Of a DNA stretch of 64,000 nt, positions 28,925-40,183 are shown piece after piece. Below the pieces are notes generated by a model. That model did no database searches, was not told where the DNA came from, and saw only the letters and a program-made list of their open reading frames with translations. Position 1 is the stretch's first letter; the number at the start of each line of letters is the position of its first letter. A program made the position numbers and the translations under genes. The DNA comes from Mycosarcoma maydis (taxonomy: Eukaryota > Basidiomycota > Ustilaginomycetes > Ustilaginales), in NCBI RefSeq assembly GCF_000328475.2, contig NC_026478.1:434001-498000 (forward strand), read 5' to 3'.

Positions 28925-30430
28925 ATGTCAAAATCAACGCCCACAGCGACGCCATCACGGCGGCGCGGCACGTTACCCATCGAAACTCCCGGCTCTGCAC
29001 GATCCATCTCGTCTGCCACGGACCGATCAACCCTGGTGGTTCGTGTGGAAGAGCTCGATCTTGAAGTGCACGATCTGAAACGGCAGATTGCTGCTGAACG
29101 TCAACGACGTCGCGACTCCTCCTTGGGAGCATCCACGTCGGCGTCGGCGGGAGCATCGTTATCGCTGCAATACATTGATCCGAGCCGCGATGTGGGGAGG
29201 GTGAAACAGGTGCTAGCGGAGAAGCTGAAACAGATGGACGATGATGCACTGACCGCATTGTTGACTGCGAGCAGTGCTGCATTAGGCCGACTGTTTGTAG
29301 ACCAAGAGCATGCGGTAGAAGGGGACAGTGCGTGGTTGGTGATGGATGCCGGAATGGTCCCCAGCAAATCGGTCGGTATCGAAGGCACCGGTAGCGGAAG
29401 CGACATCGATCGACGCTTATCGCAAAACGAAACTGGAGTAGCACATCAACTTTCAGCCGCTCGACACGCCAACAGCGTTCATAGCTTTCTGAAAGATCGA
29501 CAAGCAAGATTGAACCCTTTGCTGGATGCTTTGACCAAATTCTCGCATTTGGACATCGATCAGTTGGATCAGACCTCTTCCACGCAGACTCAAGATGCGG
29601 GTGGACGAAGGAGGACGATTCGCATGTCAGGCAACTTTGCTCGACTCTTCGCCATCGGCATCAGCTTTCACGTCGTCGAAGATTCTTCCGATTCTTCGCC
29701 ACAGATCCAACAACTTCAACTCGATCTGCCGGACTGGTTGAAACGAACGCTCGATGCGCCCAATCGACTCTACACCAAGCTGCTCAAGCGAAACGATCTA
29801 CCGGCGATACTGTTGATGTTGCGCACGATGGTGCCGTTGTGTTCGTTGCGTCGGAATCTGTTCACCTCCCTGATGGAGAGCTATACGGATCTGGCGCGAG
29901 ATCACGTTCGATCATGGGAGCGAGAAAACGGCATCGAATTCACCCCTTACCACCCACCTGCCACCACCACCACCTCCAAGCCTTCCTCGACGAGAAAATT
30001 TTCGGCTCGCAATATCGATGAGAACATAGCAATCTCGCTCATCCGCCCATCAGCAGCTGAATCCTTCACTCTCACCAACAAATCTTCCGCCTCCCTAACC
30101 ATCTCCTTCACCATCGGTTGGAACCGTTTCGGACACGCTTTCCCCCATATTACCGCCAAGCCGCATGTTCCAGCTAGCAAACTCGACTCTACCAGCAGAG
30201 CGTTCTTGACAGGATTTGAATCCGAGTTTACGCATCTCTTGCGAGTGGCTATAGCCCAAAATGCAATCATTGGCTTACCGGATAAAGACGAAGATGAAGA
30301 GGACCAGATTGAGCCAGGTGTGGGAAGATGGGGCATCAACGCAGCCATTCATGCCACGATCAGGGCGTTCTTCAAAATTCAAGATGACGCCGCATCGGAC
30401 AGAAGCGACGATGACCCCGAGTCGACTTGA
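28925..30430 (+). CDS. Coiled-coil protein of unknown function, weak likeness to kinetochore RWD proteins
   Basis: 501 residues from ATG 28925 (AAACCATGTCA). Residues 1-35 are Ser/Thr/Arg-rich. A short coiled coil follows (about 38-60, VRVEELDLEVHDLKRQI). The central and C-terminal parts contain two alpha/beta-looking stretches: ARLFAIGISFHVVED (about 240-255) and LTISFTIGWNRFGHAF (about 392-408), the latter followed by P.VP and a helical FLTGFESEFTHLLRVAI. This order, coiled coil then tandem beta-rich domains, is that of COMA-complex subunits (Ctf19/CENP-P or Mcm21/CENP-O). The likeness is structural intuition, not a motif match. No catalytic residues or membrane segments are seen. Confidence 0.6.
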   Translation: MSKSTPTATPSRRRGTLPIETPGSARSISSATDRSTLVVRVEELDLEVHDLKRQIAAERQRRRDSSLGASTSASAGASLSLQYIDPSRDVGRVKQVLAEKLKQMDDDALTALLTASSAALGRLFVDQEHAVEGDSAWLVMDAGMVPSKSVGIEGTGSGSDIDRRLSQNETGVAHQLSAARHANSVHSFLKDRQARLNPLLDALTKFSHLDIDQLDQTSSTQTQDAGGRRRTIRMSGNFARLFAIGISFHVVEDSSDSSPQIQQLQLDLPDWLKRTLDAPNRLYTKLLKRNDLPAILLMLRTMVPLCSLRRNLFTSLMESYTDLARDHVRSWERENGIEFTPYHPPATTTTSKPSSTRKFSARNIDENIAISLIRPSAAESFTLTNKSSASLTISFTIGWNRFGHAFPHITAKPHVPASKLDSTSRAFLTGFESEFTHLLRVAIAQNAIIGLPDKDEDEEDQIEPGVGRWGINAAIHATIRAFFKIQDDAASDRSDDDPEST

Positions 30431-30724
30431 AGAATCAGTATCGCGCTCAGCCACCGAGACTGAGGAAACACTGGCATTTGTAGCACCCACGACTATCACG
30501 TCTAGATTTCAACTACTCGAGTCAAACTACAACCCTTTCCATGGCTGCAGCACCTATTGACACACAAACAAGCGGCCCAAGCAGCCAGAGCGAAACACAG
30601 ATCAGCAAGGCGTGTCCTTGCGACGCAGAGCGTACACCTTTGATGCAATTGCCACGGTTTCCGTGTTTTGAGCCTGCGCGATCTGAGTCTGTTGCTACAA
30701 TGTGCATGTGCATCTGTTACGGCT

Positions 30725-33700
30725 TCAGCCGCCACGATGATACTGCGCATGTTGCGCGTACTGCTGCTGCTGTTGTTGAGCAGGTGTCCAGCTCCACGCC
30801 TCCCAGATGGCGGATGTCGGTGGCTGTCCCTCAGTCTGGTGTGGTTGTTGCGGCTGCTGGTGCGAAGCGTATTGGCCGTCGATTCCGTGATGGCCTGGTG
30901 GATGCATTTGATGGTGCTGAGTCTGGTGGTGGCCGCTGTCTGCAGCGTTGGGATAGCCCATCTGGTATTGAAGATCAGCGTGACTGCCATAGCGCTGCGG
31001 GTGCTGCTGAGTCATGTAGTACGAGCCGCCCTGTGCGTGACCCTGCGCCGAACTCACGTCCGCATGACGTTGTACGGAAGCGTCCGGACAAGCCTCGTAC
31101 TTGATCTGCGGGCGGATCCCGTTCGGGGCCGGGTAGGGTCCATCGTACTGCTGCGAGTGCTGCTGCTGCTGCTGCTGCTGCTGTGGGTGATCGTGCTGGA
31201 ATTGCAGCTGCACAGCTGAAGGACGAGGCAGAGACCAGACCTCAGAATTTGGTATGTTCGCGGTGCCGGCCGTCACAATGGGTTCCTGTGGATAGTGGCT
31301 GTCGAATCCAGCATCCTCGGTCTTTACGCCAGAAAGACGCCGTTCAGGAGGATCATAAGCGCCGTTGGCAGCATGCATTTGCGGTACTTCAGAGGCAGGA
31401 CGATAAATATAAGCATCCACGGGTGCGTTAATGCGACAAGTGCTTCCAGCTTCGTTAACGGAAGCGCCGACCACATCCCCAGCTTGATATCGTGGGTCTG
31501 AGGCCAAGGACGATCCATACGTCGCCGTCGCTACAGAATGCGGAAGATAGTCGGAATTTGCTGGTTGACTGTCGTGTAATTGATGTCGAGTCGAGTCGGA
31601 TAGCGCTACTTGTAGCCGGGCGCCACCATCCGGATACGTCGCCGGATACGCTAGTCCGGACTGCATCGCCGGCTGTATAGCATCCGGATACGCCGATGAT
31701 GCTGGAGGCGGCAGCGGGTGCTGAGGGGGCGCCGTCATGGACGAGGCTGGATAAGTCGCAGATGAGTATGTTAACTCCAGACCCTGCGTGTCGTATGCAT
31801 GCAATCCTTTAGCAGCATCCTTCGACACGATTGGCGGCTCCGGATGCAGGGGCGAAGCTGACTGCGTGGATGAACCTGGACTAGAGAGTTGCGATGTGTT
31901 TGCCAACGTTCGTACGCTACGGTGCATCGGTGTAGGCTGCATGGACGATGTTGCCTGATTGGATGGGCTACCCGTCTGTTCACTTTCGATGCTGTCAGAC
32001 CTTCCAGCGCCAGCGACTTTTCTCAGACCGTCAGCATCTGGTGTTGTGGCGGCACTTCCCGTCATACTTCGATCCGACTTACGAATCGGCCTCACGTCGC
32101 CCTCGCGCATGTCCGAGCCGAAGACCTTGACCGCAAACTCGGTGTCCTCAATTTCCTGGATAGCTTGCACATGGAGTGAGCCCATCATGCTCGCCGAGAT
32201 CTCGTCTTGGACCTTCTGACTGTCGGCAATCGCCTGCACCATCTCGGGCGCGTCGGGAGCAAGCTCTTCAGCTAAATTGTTGATCTCTTTCTTCTTGCTC
32301 GAAAGGAGGAAAGCGTTGCTAAGGATGCTCTCCACATGCGAGATTTGTAGTCGTTCCTCGGCGGCGGCAACCTTCCTCATGAGAATCTCGAAGGGACCTT
32401 GTAGGTAGTCAGCGATAGGATTGGCGGTGATGAACGGCAGCTTGAGCACACCGGGCATGTCAACATTGACGTGACATGCGCGCAACGATTTGACGCAGTT
32501 GGTCAGCAATGGCAGGAGATGAGGATTAAAGTAGGATGCGCTCGCGCCCCACGCTTCTATCACAGAAAGACGTAAATCGGCTGCGGCAAGCACGGGGACC
32601 GCGAACAGTCCTGCTTGGATGTTGGGCGGTGCAACGATACAGAGCGAAGGGATTTCGCTACCAACGGTCTCTTCGTACGAGACAAAGTCGTAGAGCTGCG
32701 GCATGACGGGTGTCAAGCTGGAAATGAGGCCGAGTGCTTTGAGCATAGCGTCCGTGAAGGCAAAATTGATGAGAATGGCCTTTGTGATACGATCGCTTTC
32801 GTGACCGAGCAGGATGGTGGCTGCTGACTTCCATGGAAGATGGTCTAAGTAGAACGGATCTTGAAGTCGCTGCCGCATGTCGGCGGCGAACTCTTTGTGG
32901 TAGACGGAGCCGATGCAAACTTGGAGCGATTGCGCCTCGGCATTGGAGAAGATCGAGTAGTAACGATGCAGACCAAGACCGCGCGGATCTTTTCGAAACT
33001 CGGTACTCATGCTACGCATCTGCTCGTTGAATTTGTAGCGCCACTCGTCGAGCGCCTTCTTGTAACCTGTGGCCTGCTCCTCGGCCTCCTTCTTGGAGAA
33101 CGAGGCAGCAGCGCGTCTTGTGTGGCGGAGGTCACGGGCGATGCCGTACAGCTCTGCACGCTGAGCCATCCAACAGCATCGGCTCTGTTCGCGAGGCGAT
33201 AGGAACGGTGGAGGAGGCAATAGAGATGCTGTTAAGGCATCAATACGAACACGCGAGAGTTCGTGTTCGAATTGAGCCAGAGAGTCCCACTCAATGCGAT
33301 CTTCGGCTACGTCAACGGAAGCGCGGAACTGGAGCAAGGTGAGCCAGGTAAAGGTGCACAAGACGGCGTGGGCGTACTCGTCACGAGCCGAGTCGCTGGC
33401 GTAGCTATTGGGCGGCGAGTCTGCCTCGAAGGACAGACGGATTGAAGGCAATTTGGCTGCAAGGCTGGCGTAGCCGAGGCGTTGCGCCACGATGAGCGCC
33501 GAGATGATGGCTGCTCTTGGATTGAGGTCAAGTGCAAATTCGAGCAAGCCGTCGTTTTCCTGCTCTGGTGTTGAAAGGGGCCGGTGGTTATCTACGAAGC
33601 CGTCAACAGGCAAGAGCAAGAAGGAAGCGCAACTATGCAGAGCAAAGATGTTGAGGTGGTCTATGTGCGGCCTGTGAATGGCACGACGTAACAAGGCATC

Positions 33701-34642
33701 CACCGCTTTTCGGAGTGGCTTTTTGGCTGCGCCTATTGGCAGCTTGGAGTCGAGATGAGGCAATGCAACCAGATAGATAGATAAAAGCAGGAAACACTGC
33801 GCCTCGCCCTGACATGTGGCAAGTGTGAGCGAGTCTTCGAAAGGGATCGAGAGGAAAGGGGAGAAAGGACCGTATAGACCCTGGAAGAGGATGCGTAGAG
33901 AATGCTCAAAAGATTGCAATTCACGGGTTAGATAATCGACCTGATCGTGTGGATAAGGCGGTGGAGCGCTCTGACCCGACAGAAGTAGTGCAGCGGTTTT
34001 GCCCAAGCAGAGATTGGGAGGCGCTTGTTTCCAGTCCTGATACGCTGTCTCGCCTTGGCCAAAGGCTCCGGACAATCCGAGAATGAATTGCTGTGCATCA
34101 GGCTTGAGCGTCGGAGCGGTACCGATGAGGCGTGAGAAAGCCGTTGCGGGCAGTACAGGCCGTTCCAAGTTCGTAGGTAAGGGTGTGTTGAGGGAGCAAA
34201 TGTCGATGTCGCGGTAGATGGAGCGTGTGAGGGCGCTGGGCGAGATGGATGGGGACAGGAAAACGGCGCGATCGTTGCTGGAAGGATCCAAAGCGGCGGC
34301 GTTGACATCGTCTGACCTGGATCGTTTGCTAGAACGCGGAGGTCGATTGTGTTCAGCTGCAGGCGATGGCGTGGACGTATCTGGCTGCAGGTCCTCGCCT
34401 TTAACAACTTGACCTGAGGGACTCTCATATAGACAATCGATACACAGAGTCTTGCAGCGATGACAGATGTGGAAGGTCGGATTGGAGGATTGTAAGTCGT
34501 CAGTGGCAGGGGTTTTGGAACCACCGGCCGGCTCGCATCTTGCCTTGAGCTTGCGACAGGCCAGGCAGGCGCGCGATGTCTTGGGACGCTTTGCCCCCTT
34601 GGGCATGCGAGTGTTGATGTTGGTCTTGGCAGCATCCGACAT
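30725..34642 (-). CDS. Zn2Cys6 fungal transcription factor
   Basis: 1305 residues from ATG 34642. The binuclear zinc cluster near the N-terminus uses Cys26, 29, 36, 60, 63 and 70 (CLAC, KARC, CHRC, CIDC). Spacing is C-x2-C-x6-C, a 23-residue loop, then C-x2-C-x6-C; the loop is longer than the usual 5-16. The middle (about 190-780) looks like the helical regulatory region common in fungal Zn-cluster factors. The last 400 residues are rich in Pro, Ser, Tyr, His and Gln, with polyglutamine runs (CAG/CTG repeats at 31161-31182 and near 30760-30775), typical of an activation region. Nuclear; target genes unknown. It lies next to, and is transcribed away from, a secreted esterase 3.6 kb off, but no link is shown. 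Confidence 0.88.
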   Translation of the reverse strand: MSDAAKTNINTRMPKGAKRPKTSRACLACRKLKARCEPAGGSKTPATDDLQSSNPTFHICHRCKTLCIDCLYESPSGQVVKGEDLQPDTSTPSPAAEHNRPPRSSKRSRSDDVNAAALDPSSNDRAVFLSPSISPSALTRSIYRDIDICSLNTPLPTNLERPVLPATAFSRLIGTAPTLKPDAQQFILGLSGAFGQGETAYQDWKQAPPNLCLGKTAALLLSGQSAPPPYPHDQVDYLTRELQSFEHSLRILFQGLYGPFSPFLSIPFEDSLTLATCQGEAQCFLLLSIYLVALPHLDSKLPIGAAKKPLRKAVDALLRRAIHRPHIDHLNIFALHSCASFLLLPVDGFVDNHRPLSTPEQENDGLLEFALDLNPRAAIISALIVAQRLGYASLAAKLPSIRLSFEADSPPNSYASDSARDEYAHAVLCTFTWLTLLQFRASVDVAEDRIEWDSLAQFEHELSRVRIDALTASLLPPPPFLSPREQSRCCWMAQRAELYGIARDLRHTRRAAASFSKKEAEEQATGYKKALDEWRYKFNEQMRSMSTEFRKDPRGLGLHRYYSIFSNAEAQSLQVCIGSVYHKEFAADMRQRLQDPFYLDHLPWKSAATILLGHESDRITKAILINFAFTDAMLKALGLISSLTPVMPQLYDFVSYEETVGSEIPSLCIVAPPNIQAGLFAVPVLAAADLRLSVIEAWGASASYFNPHLLPLLTNCVKSLRACHVNVDMPGVLKLPFITANPIADYLQGPFEILMRKVAAAEERLQISHVESILSNAFLLSSKKKEINNLAEELAPDAPEMVQAIADSQKVQDEISASMMGSLHVQAIQEIEDTEFAVKVFGSDMREGDVRPIRKSDRSMTGSAATTPDADGLRKVAGAGRSDSIESEQTGSPSNQATSSMQPTPMHRSVRTLANTSQLSSPGSSTQSASPLHPEPPIVSKDAAKGLHAYDTQGLELTYSSATYPASSMTAPPQHPLPPPASSAYPDAIQPAMQSGLAYPATYPDGGARLQVALSDSTRHQLHDSQPANSDYLPHSVATATYGSSLASDPRYQAGDVVGASVNEAGSTCRINAPVDAYIYRPASEVPQMHAANGAYDPPERRLSGVKTEDAGFDSHYPQEPIVTAGTANIPNSEVWSLPRPSAVQLQFQHDHPQQQQQQQQHSQQYDGPYPAPNGIRPQIKYEACPDASVQRHADVSSAQGHAQGGSYYMTQQHPQRYGSHADLQYQMGYPNAADSGHHQTQHHQMHPPGHHGIDGQYASHQQPQQPHQTEGQPPTSAIWEAWSWTPAQQQQQQYAQHAQYHRGG

Positions 34643-37600
34643 GTTGGTGGAGAAAGAAACGGCACGGATGGCGTCGACGAAATGTGGAAGGATGTCTAGT
34701 CAATCGACATGCTCGATAGGTAGCGTAGTGATGCTTGAAACGTTCGCCGAATGCGTTGTGATCTAGCGCATGACGCTTTTCAAGCTTGAGCAGCACGGCG
34801 AGGACGGGCGCAGCGACGACGAAGCAACGGTACGTGCAACGCGGAAATGGGGAGCATTCAAACCGAGGTTGAAGCTTTCGAATCAGCCCACTGCTTGATC
34901 TCGGCAGATTGGTGAATGGAAGAGATTGCCTTGCCCTGATCGTGACGAAGACCGATGATCGAGAAGTGGGAGGGTTCGACGATGGTGTAAGATGAGACGA
35001 CAACGTAGATGGAGCGGATTGCCAGATGAAGCAAAGGATGAAAGCGATTGTTGCAATGTCGTCAAGCTGCTCTGACGTCCTGATCAGCAAACTTTGGGGA
35101 TGAAGGAACAAATGGAACCTAAGGGCGCAACGATATGTAAGTATGAGAGAGGATGGTCGGGTTTCTGATATTACGGCCATTAATCGGAGAATGCATGAAC
35201 GAGATTTGAGCTTTGGATTCTCTATGCGGTCTAGCATCAACCCATTATCACGAATCACTCACGGCGCAGCAGAGACGCGTTACAAGTTCCAGTTGCGACA
35301 GCAAAGACTCAGAGTTTGGCGGCTTCCCGACTAGCTCTCGGGGCCGCACCTTTTGAGCGTTTATCTCTTTGCCAATCACGAATGTCGCTGTTTGTCGGCT
35401 GGTCCGGATCAATTTCTCCGAGGATGCGCTCGGATAAGGTTATGATCCTCTCTAGTCAGCTCTCCGCGTCCAAAGATGAGGTGCCCACTTTTCTTTGTTC
35501 TTCCTATGGCTCTTTCCTTGACGGTTGGGCTAGGCGAGTTGGTAGAAGCAGATTCGCCTCGGAGTACAGAAGGGTGCATACAAGCAACTGGCGGCAGGCA
35601 TTCCCCATTTCGGCGTTTGGCACAGGCTGACTGTGACATAAGTCGTCGGATCATGAAACAAAGATGATATGCACAGTGCTTGAGAGCTCAGCTTGCAAGG
35701 AAAAGAACTCGGAACTCGCCGCCATCGTCGACTCACGCTGGTGGTTAGTCACATGAGGGAAACGGCGGCACGACCGGTTTGTGATTCATACAACTTTGAG
35801 TTGAAGTCGGGAAGCACCTCCGATCTGCACTTCGAAACCTGCCGAAGGCAACATTCAAAAATATAGTTCTCAATTTGTGATTATCACAACAACGTTTTTT
35901 TTAATATTTAACTTTGTATTAAAAAAAAATAAAACCAAAAAAGGAAGAAAAAAAAAGAAAGTACGGGGAGACGCGCATAGAGCAAAACTAGGAACAGGGC
36001 CTCGAGAACTGGTTCTCGACTTGCGGGATCGCCGACGTTTTTCTATTCTCACGGTCTAGGCTTTCAATGGTCCCAAAGCTTCGAAACACTCTGAGGATCT
36101 GAAATGGGCAACGGTATGCTGTCATCGGAAACGATAACACTTGACACCGGATGCGTAGGCTGTACTGAGAGTCAGAAACCGGGATCACAAGAAACAGCTC
36201 CCGCCACATTTTGTTCGAGCGGGATCGCGAATAGTGATGTATTGGGCCTGGCCGCACGGCTGCATGCGCTTTTACCCCGACGCTTCGTTGCGATGAGGAA
36301 ATCACGTGAATGTCTGACTTTCCCGTGCGCTTGCACATTCACGATCGTATCATAACCGCTTTTGTAATTGGTCGGCAGAGCGAACACGCATCACTCGTGA
36401 CTATTCTCGCATCTCGTCTTTTTCGAACCGGACGGTTCAAGATTTGCCTTTCCTTGAGAAGTCAACTTAGCCTTGAGCGCCACATACTAATATCGTTCAA
36501 CTTCGGTGAGGAATACGGCATTACCGACCTGTTGCTTTGCACCGAAAACAGTGATCGACGTCGTCTTTGCTTCTTGCGTTCAGGCTTCGATGTAGGCTTT
36601 CATGCGTTAACAGCTCAAATCATCGGAACTCGGCGCCACGACGAACACTGATGCGCCGTATACATTTCCGGTCTCCAATTCAGACCCGGGAAAGCGGCAA
36701 GAAGCTTGAGGAGAACTTCACAAGTCGCAACTTTAGTCAATCTTAATGGTATTTTTTTCTTGGGGGGTATGATGCCGAGAAACAGCACGCCCAAGGTGAT
36801 ACGCACGACCAATTGCCATGACCTCTGGTCAACTCGTGTGTTCCAGTTAAGTAGATCAAGTGATCGTAGGCGATCGGGGTCTACGTCAATCGCAGAAAAT
36901 ACTCCCACTCGAATGGGGTTGCGCGTCCCGATCGCAGAAATGGCAGCACTCGTGACTGCATTCCTCAAAAATATGGTGGCATTCAAGCTACATCCGTCCC
37001 TTATCGTACCAATCGTGAATGCCATCTAGCACAATGAACGGCTGTCGCGCCCCGTTGAGTGATGCACACATTCCACCATGCTCAGCGGCTGCGCTGGGAT
37101 GTGGGGCCCCGCCCAGATGCGGAAACGTGGAAAGATCCGCCATCCTCGTCACCACCACATCATAAGGCACAGTATCATGCTTGTTCTAACGGAAAGCGTC
37201 TTGGACTTTGTCAGACTGATCTACAGGCAGCAGCTCTGGCGACCCGACCCGAAGAGAGCGAGGAACGCCCCGAGACTCGTGATTTGGGGGAAGTTGAACA
37301 TCAGCCTCTCGCACTGAAGCTCGGCTAAAATCCAATCGAAAGACCTACTGTATGCCGCACCGTCGAAGCCGCCGTCAGTCAACACGGAAGTCGCCGGCCC
37401 GTCATTTCCTTTCAATGTCGGCCGACTTGCTCATTCCACCTTGGCTTGTTCTCGGCCGCAGCACGAATCTTTTCTGACCTTTCTGACTGTGCACAAGTTG
37501 ATCGCCTGTGCGTGGCGCAACTGAGCGACCTGGCCTCTCGATGTATGCATTCCGATTCCACGAATTGAGCTTCTGACAGGTCCTGCGCCACCAAAACTTT

Positions 37601-38260
37601 GGTATTGGACACATGGTCCCCATGTTTCGTCGTCCTCCAAATGCACCCCACACTGTTTCATGCTTCCACCGTGCGGGGGGTCGGCATCACTTATGCACAG
37701 GTCATGTGTGCCGAATATAACATTATTCCATCATGCTTCGCATAATGTACAGTGACAGGTGTCATTGTCACGACGCGGGGTGTCTTCGCCGTGAGTCAAT
37801 CCGGCATCTCGACAGAGCTTGTCTGTATCAACTCGGCCAGTGTTGATTAGGCATTCGTGATTGCTACCGTGACTTGTTTCCCCGTTGCTACAGGGAGCGT
37901 CTTGCTGTGTCAGAGATGGCTGGCTCGCTGCCGTGAACTTATCGCTGCATATTCTTCGAAGCACATGGCCTCGTGTGCAAGGTCAGCTTGGCGAGATTGG
38001 ATGCGGTTTCGACTGTTCGGGTTGGGCGCTGTCTCGCTTTAATTCTTCCGAGAAAGCATGGACAGCATGGAAATACCATCACTGCATCGCGCCTCACTTG
38101 GCCACAATGCCAGCCAAGTCGAGCGTCATTCACATAAAAGGCAACCCCCATAAGCGCAAGATGTACGCTATCGCCACATGTTTCCATCCCTCCCTCCCTC
38201 GACACTCTACCTGTCTCCTCTTGCTCGCTTGCGACTGCGCTACGCTGGATTCATCTCATT
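34643..38260. other. 3.6 kb gene-poor spacer
   Basis: The longest gene-free stretch in the window. No open frame over about 140 codons resembles a protein. It holds an AT-rich patch at 35865-35965 with A and T homopolymers, scattered repeat elements (35247-35257, 36338-36349, 37010-37020, 37853-37863), and GC-rich boxes TGTGGGGCC (37098-37106) and GTGCGGGGGG (37671-37680). A CATAAAAGG box (38133-38141) lies about 125 bases before the esterase ATG and may be its TATA element. Confidence 0.45.
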
Positions 38261-40018
38261 ATGAGGCTGCCTAATCTGACACTGCTCGTATGGGCAGCCA
38301 CATCCGTCGGCTTGGTGTCGGCTCTTCCACAAGTCTCTTACAAAGCTGACGCCACCGCCTCTGCTCCCACAGTCAAACTCCACCAAGGTACTGTGCGCGG
38401 CTTGGCCGACGACAATTATGGCCTGGAACAATTCTTTGGCATTCCCTATGCCAAGCCACCCGTCGGCTCGCTCCGATTTGCCAAGCCACAGCCTCTCGGC
38501 CCAGCCTCGTCCCACAAAACGGTCATCGACGCTACTCGATTCGGCGACATCTGTATGCAGACTGTTGCACCCTCGCCTCTCTATAACATGAGCGAAGACT
38601 GTCTCAATCTCAATGTCGTTCGTCCCAAAGGAACAACGGCCAAGGACAAGCTTCCGGTGCTGGTTTGGATCTATGGTGGGGCGTTCAGGCAAGGCTCAAC
38701 GCCCATTTACAACGCCAGCGAATTGGTGCAGAAGAGCGTCGAGATTGGCAAGCCGATTGTATTTGTTGCGATCAGCTATCGAGTGGGTCCATTCGGCTTC
38801 ATCGGTGGATCCGAGATTGCTGACAGTGACTCGGCTACCAGCAACGCAGGGCTGTATGATCAGAGATTGGGACTCAAGTGGATTCGCCACAACATTGGCA
38901 AGTTTGGAGGTGACAAGAACAGGGTCACTCTGTTCGGTCAGAGTGCGGGCGCGATGAGCATTGCTCTGCAGAACTTTGCCTATGATGGTAACAACCACGG
39001 GCTTTGGCATGCCGCGATCATGAACTCGGGCGGAATTGCTCCGGGTCCACTGTTAACGCCCAAACACCCTACGGTGGAACAGAGCTTCAAGAGGCTGGCC
39101 AATGGCGTTGGATGTACAGGAGGATCACTGCTCCGGTGTCTGCGTAAAGCAAACGCGAGTGAGGTTCAGACCGTGGCCAGTAATCTGACTGCTCAAGCCG
39201 GCGGAACATTTCCCATTCCTGGAGCGCTTGCGTGGTTGCCACTGGTCGACTACGAGCTCATCACCAACTATCCCAGTGTCAACCTTCCGCAAGGTAAACT
39301 GGCCGACATCCCGGTGATCCAAGGAAACGCTCTGGACGAAGGAACATCTTTTGCCCAGAAACAGCTCAACAGCAGCGCCGATTTCGAACGGTGGGTCAGA
39401 AGCGCTGCTGTCATCCACAACACTTCGTACACCGAGCAAGCGCTTCAAAAGGTCTTTGAACTCTACCCAGATGTTCCTGAGCAGGGCTCGCCATTCTACA
39501 ATGCGGAGACGGCCACTTCTGCTGCTACCACGTCGGACCTCAATTCGCGCCAGTATCCACCTTTGACCAGCAATCAGTACAAGCGTTCAGCGGCGTTCTT
39601 TGGCGACTTCACTTTCCAGGCGCAGCGACGAACTTATCTCAAGGCGGCAACCTTGGGCTGGAAGAAGAACAAGGCCAAAGTATGGTCCTACGAGTTCCAG
39701 CAGAACGACAAGTTTGCTAATGGGACTGGATCGCCGTTGGGCCCATACCATGGTGCTGATGTCAAGTACTATTTTATTCGACCTGATGGAAGGCAGAAGG
39801 ACCCCGTCTTGGCCGATAGAATGCCTAGGGCGTATATCAGTTTCGTGTATCACCATGATCCCACGGTGCTCGGTGGTTTCGAATGGCCGCCCTACGGAAA
39901 AGGCAAGAAGCTGCTGCAGATGAAAGGTGACAACACGACAGTGATCGAGGATGCCTATAGGAAGGAGGCGATGGATGCGCTGACCAACAGGAAAGCTGCC
40001 AAGGTGTTTGGCTTCTAA
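38261..40018 (+). CDS. Secreted type-B carboxylesterase/lipase
   Basis: 585 residues from ATG 38261. A signal peptide is evident ([20 protein letters not shown], cleavage probably near ALP, residues 22-24). The alpha/beta-hydrolase core has the type-B entry [16 protein letters not shown], the second signature EDCLNLNV (about 111-118), oxyanion GGAF, and nucleophile Ser228 in GQSAGA. The other triad members are probably Glu360 (ALDEGTSF) and His497 (GPYHGADV). Several N-glycosylation sequons (NMSE, NASE, NASEV, NLTA) fit an extracellular enzyme. The family hydrolyses carboxylic esters, including lipids; the substrate is unknown. For a plant-associated smut an extracellular esterase could act on host or storage lipids, which is inference. 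Confidence 0.92.
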   Translation: MRLPNLTLLVWAATSVGLVSALPQVSYKADATASAPTVKLHQGTVRGLADDNYGLEQFFGIPYAKPPVGSLRFAKPQPLGPASSHKTVIDATRFGDICMQTVAPSPLYNMSEDCLNLNVVRPKGTTAKDKLPVLVWIYGGAFRQGSTPIYNASELVQKSVEIGKPIVFVAISYRVGPFGFIGGSEIADSDSATSNAGLYDQRLGLKWIRHNIGKFGGDKNRVTLFGQSAGAMSIALQNFAYDGNNHGLWHAAIMNSGGIAPGPLLTPKHPTVEQSFKRLANGVGCTGGSLLRCLRKANASEVQTVASNLTAQAGGTFPIPGALAWLPLVDYELITNYPSVNLPQGKLADIPVIQGNALDEGTSFAQKQLNSSADFERWVRSAAVIHNTSYTEQALQKVFELYPDVPEQGSPFYNAETATSAATTSDLNSRQYPPLTSNQYKRSAAFFGDFTFQAQRRTYLKAATLGWKKNKAKVWSYEFQQNDKFANGTGSPLGPYHGADVKYYFIRPDGRQKDPVLADRMPRAYISFVYHHDPTVLGGFEWPPYGKGKKLLQMKGDNTTVIEDAYRKEAMDALTNRKAAKVFGF

Positions 40019-40183
40019 GAACGGAACTCCCGCCAACAACCTTGTTGCTTGGCTTTCGTGTGCGGTAGGATACTTTCGTCTCGTTGTCCTTCAGTCGGCA
40101 AGTGATTTTCGATGGACGATTCTTAGGAGCCGCACAGGAATCATGCAAGTGTGTTTGTGTGGGGTGTTGATGGTATTCATTAG

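Noticed and set aside
34500..35258. Minus-strand frame overlapping the transcription-factor start
   Set aside because: Begins without a clear ATG context, overlaps the conserved zinc cluster in another frame and has no family likeness.
35865..35965. AT-rich patch as a centromere, origin or transposon end
   Set aside because: Only about 100 bases, no terminal repeats or target-site duplication seen, and no known motif; left as unexplained composition.
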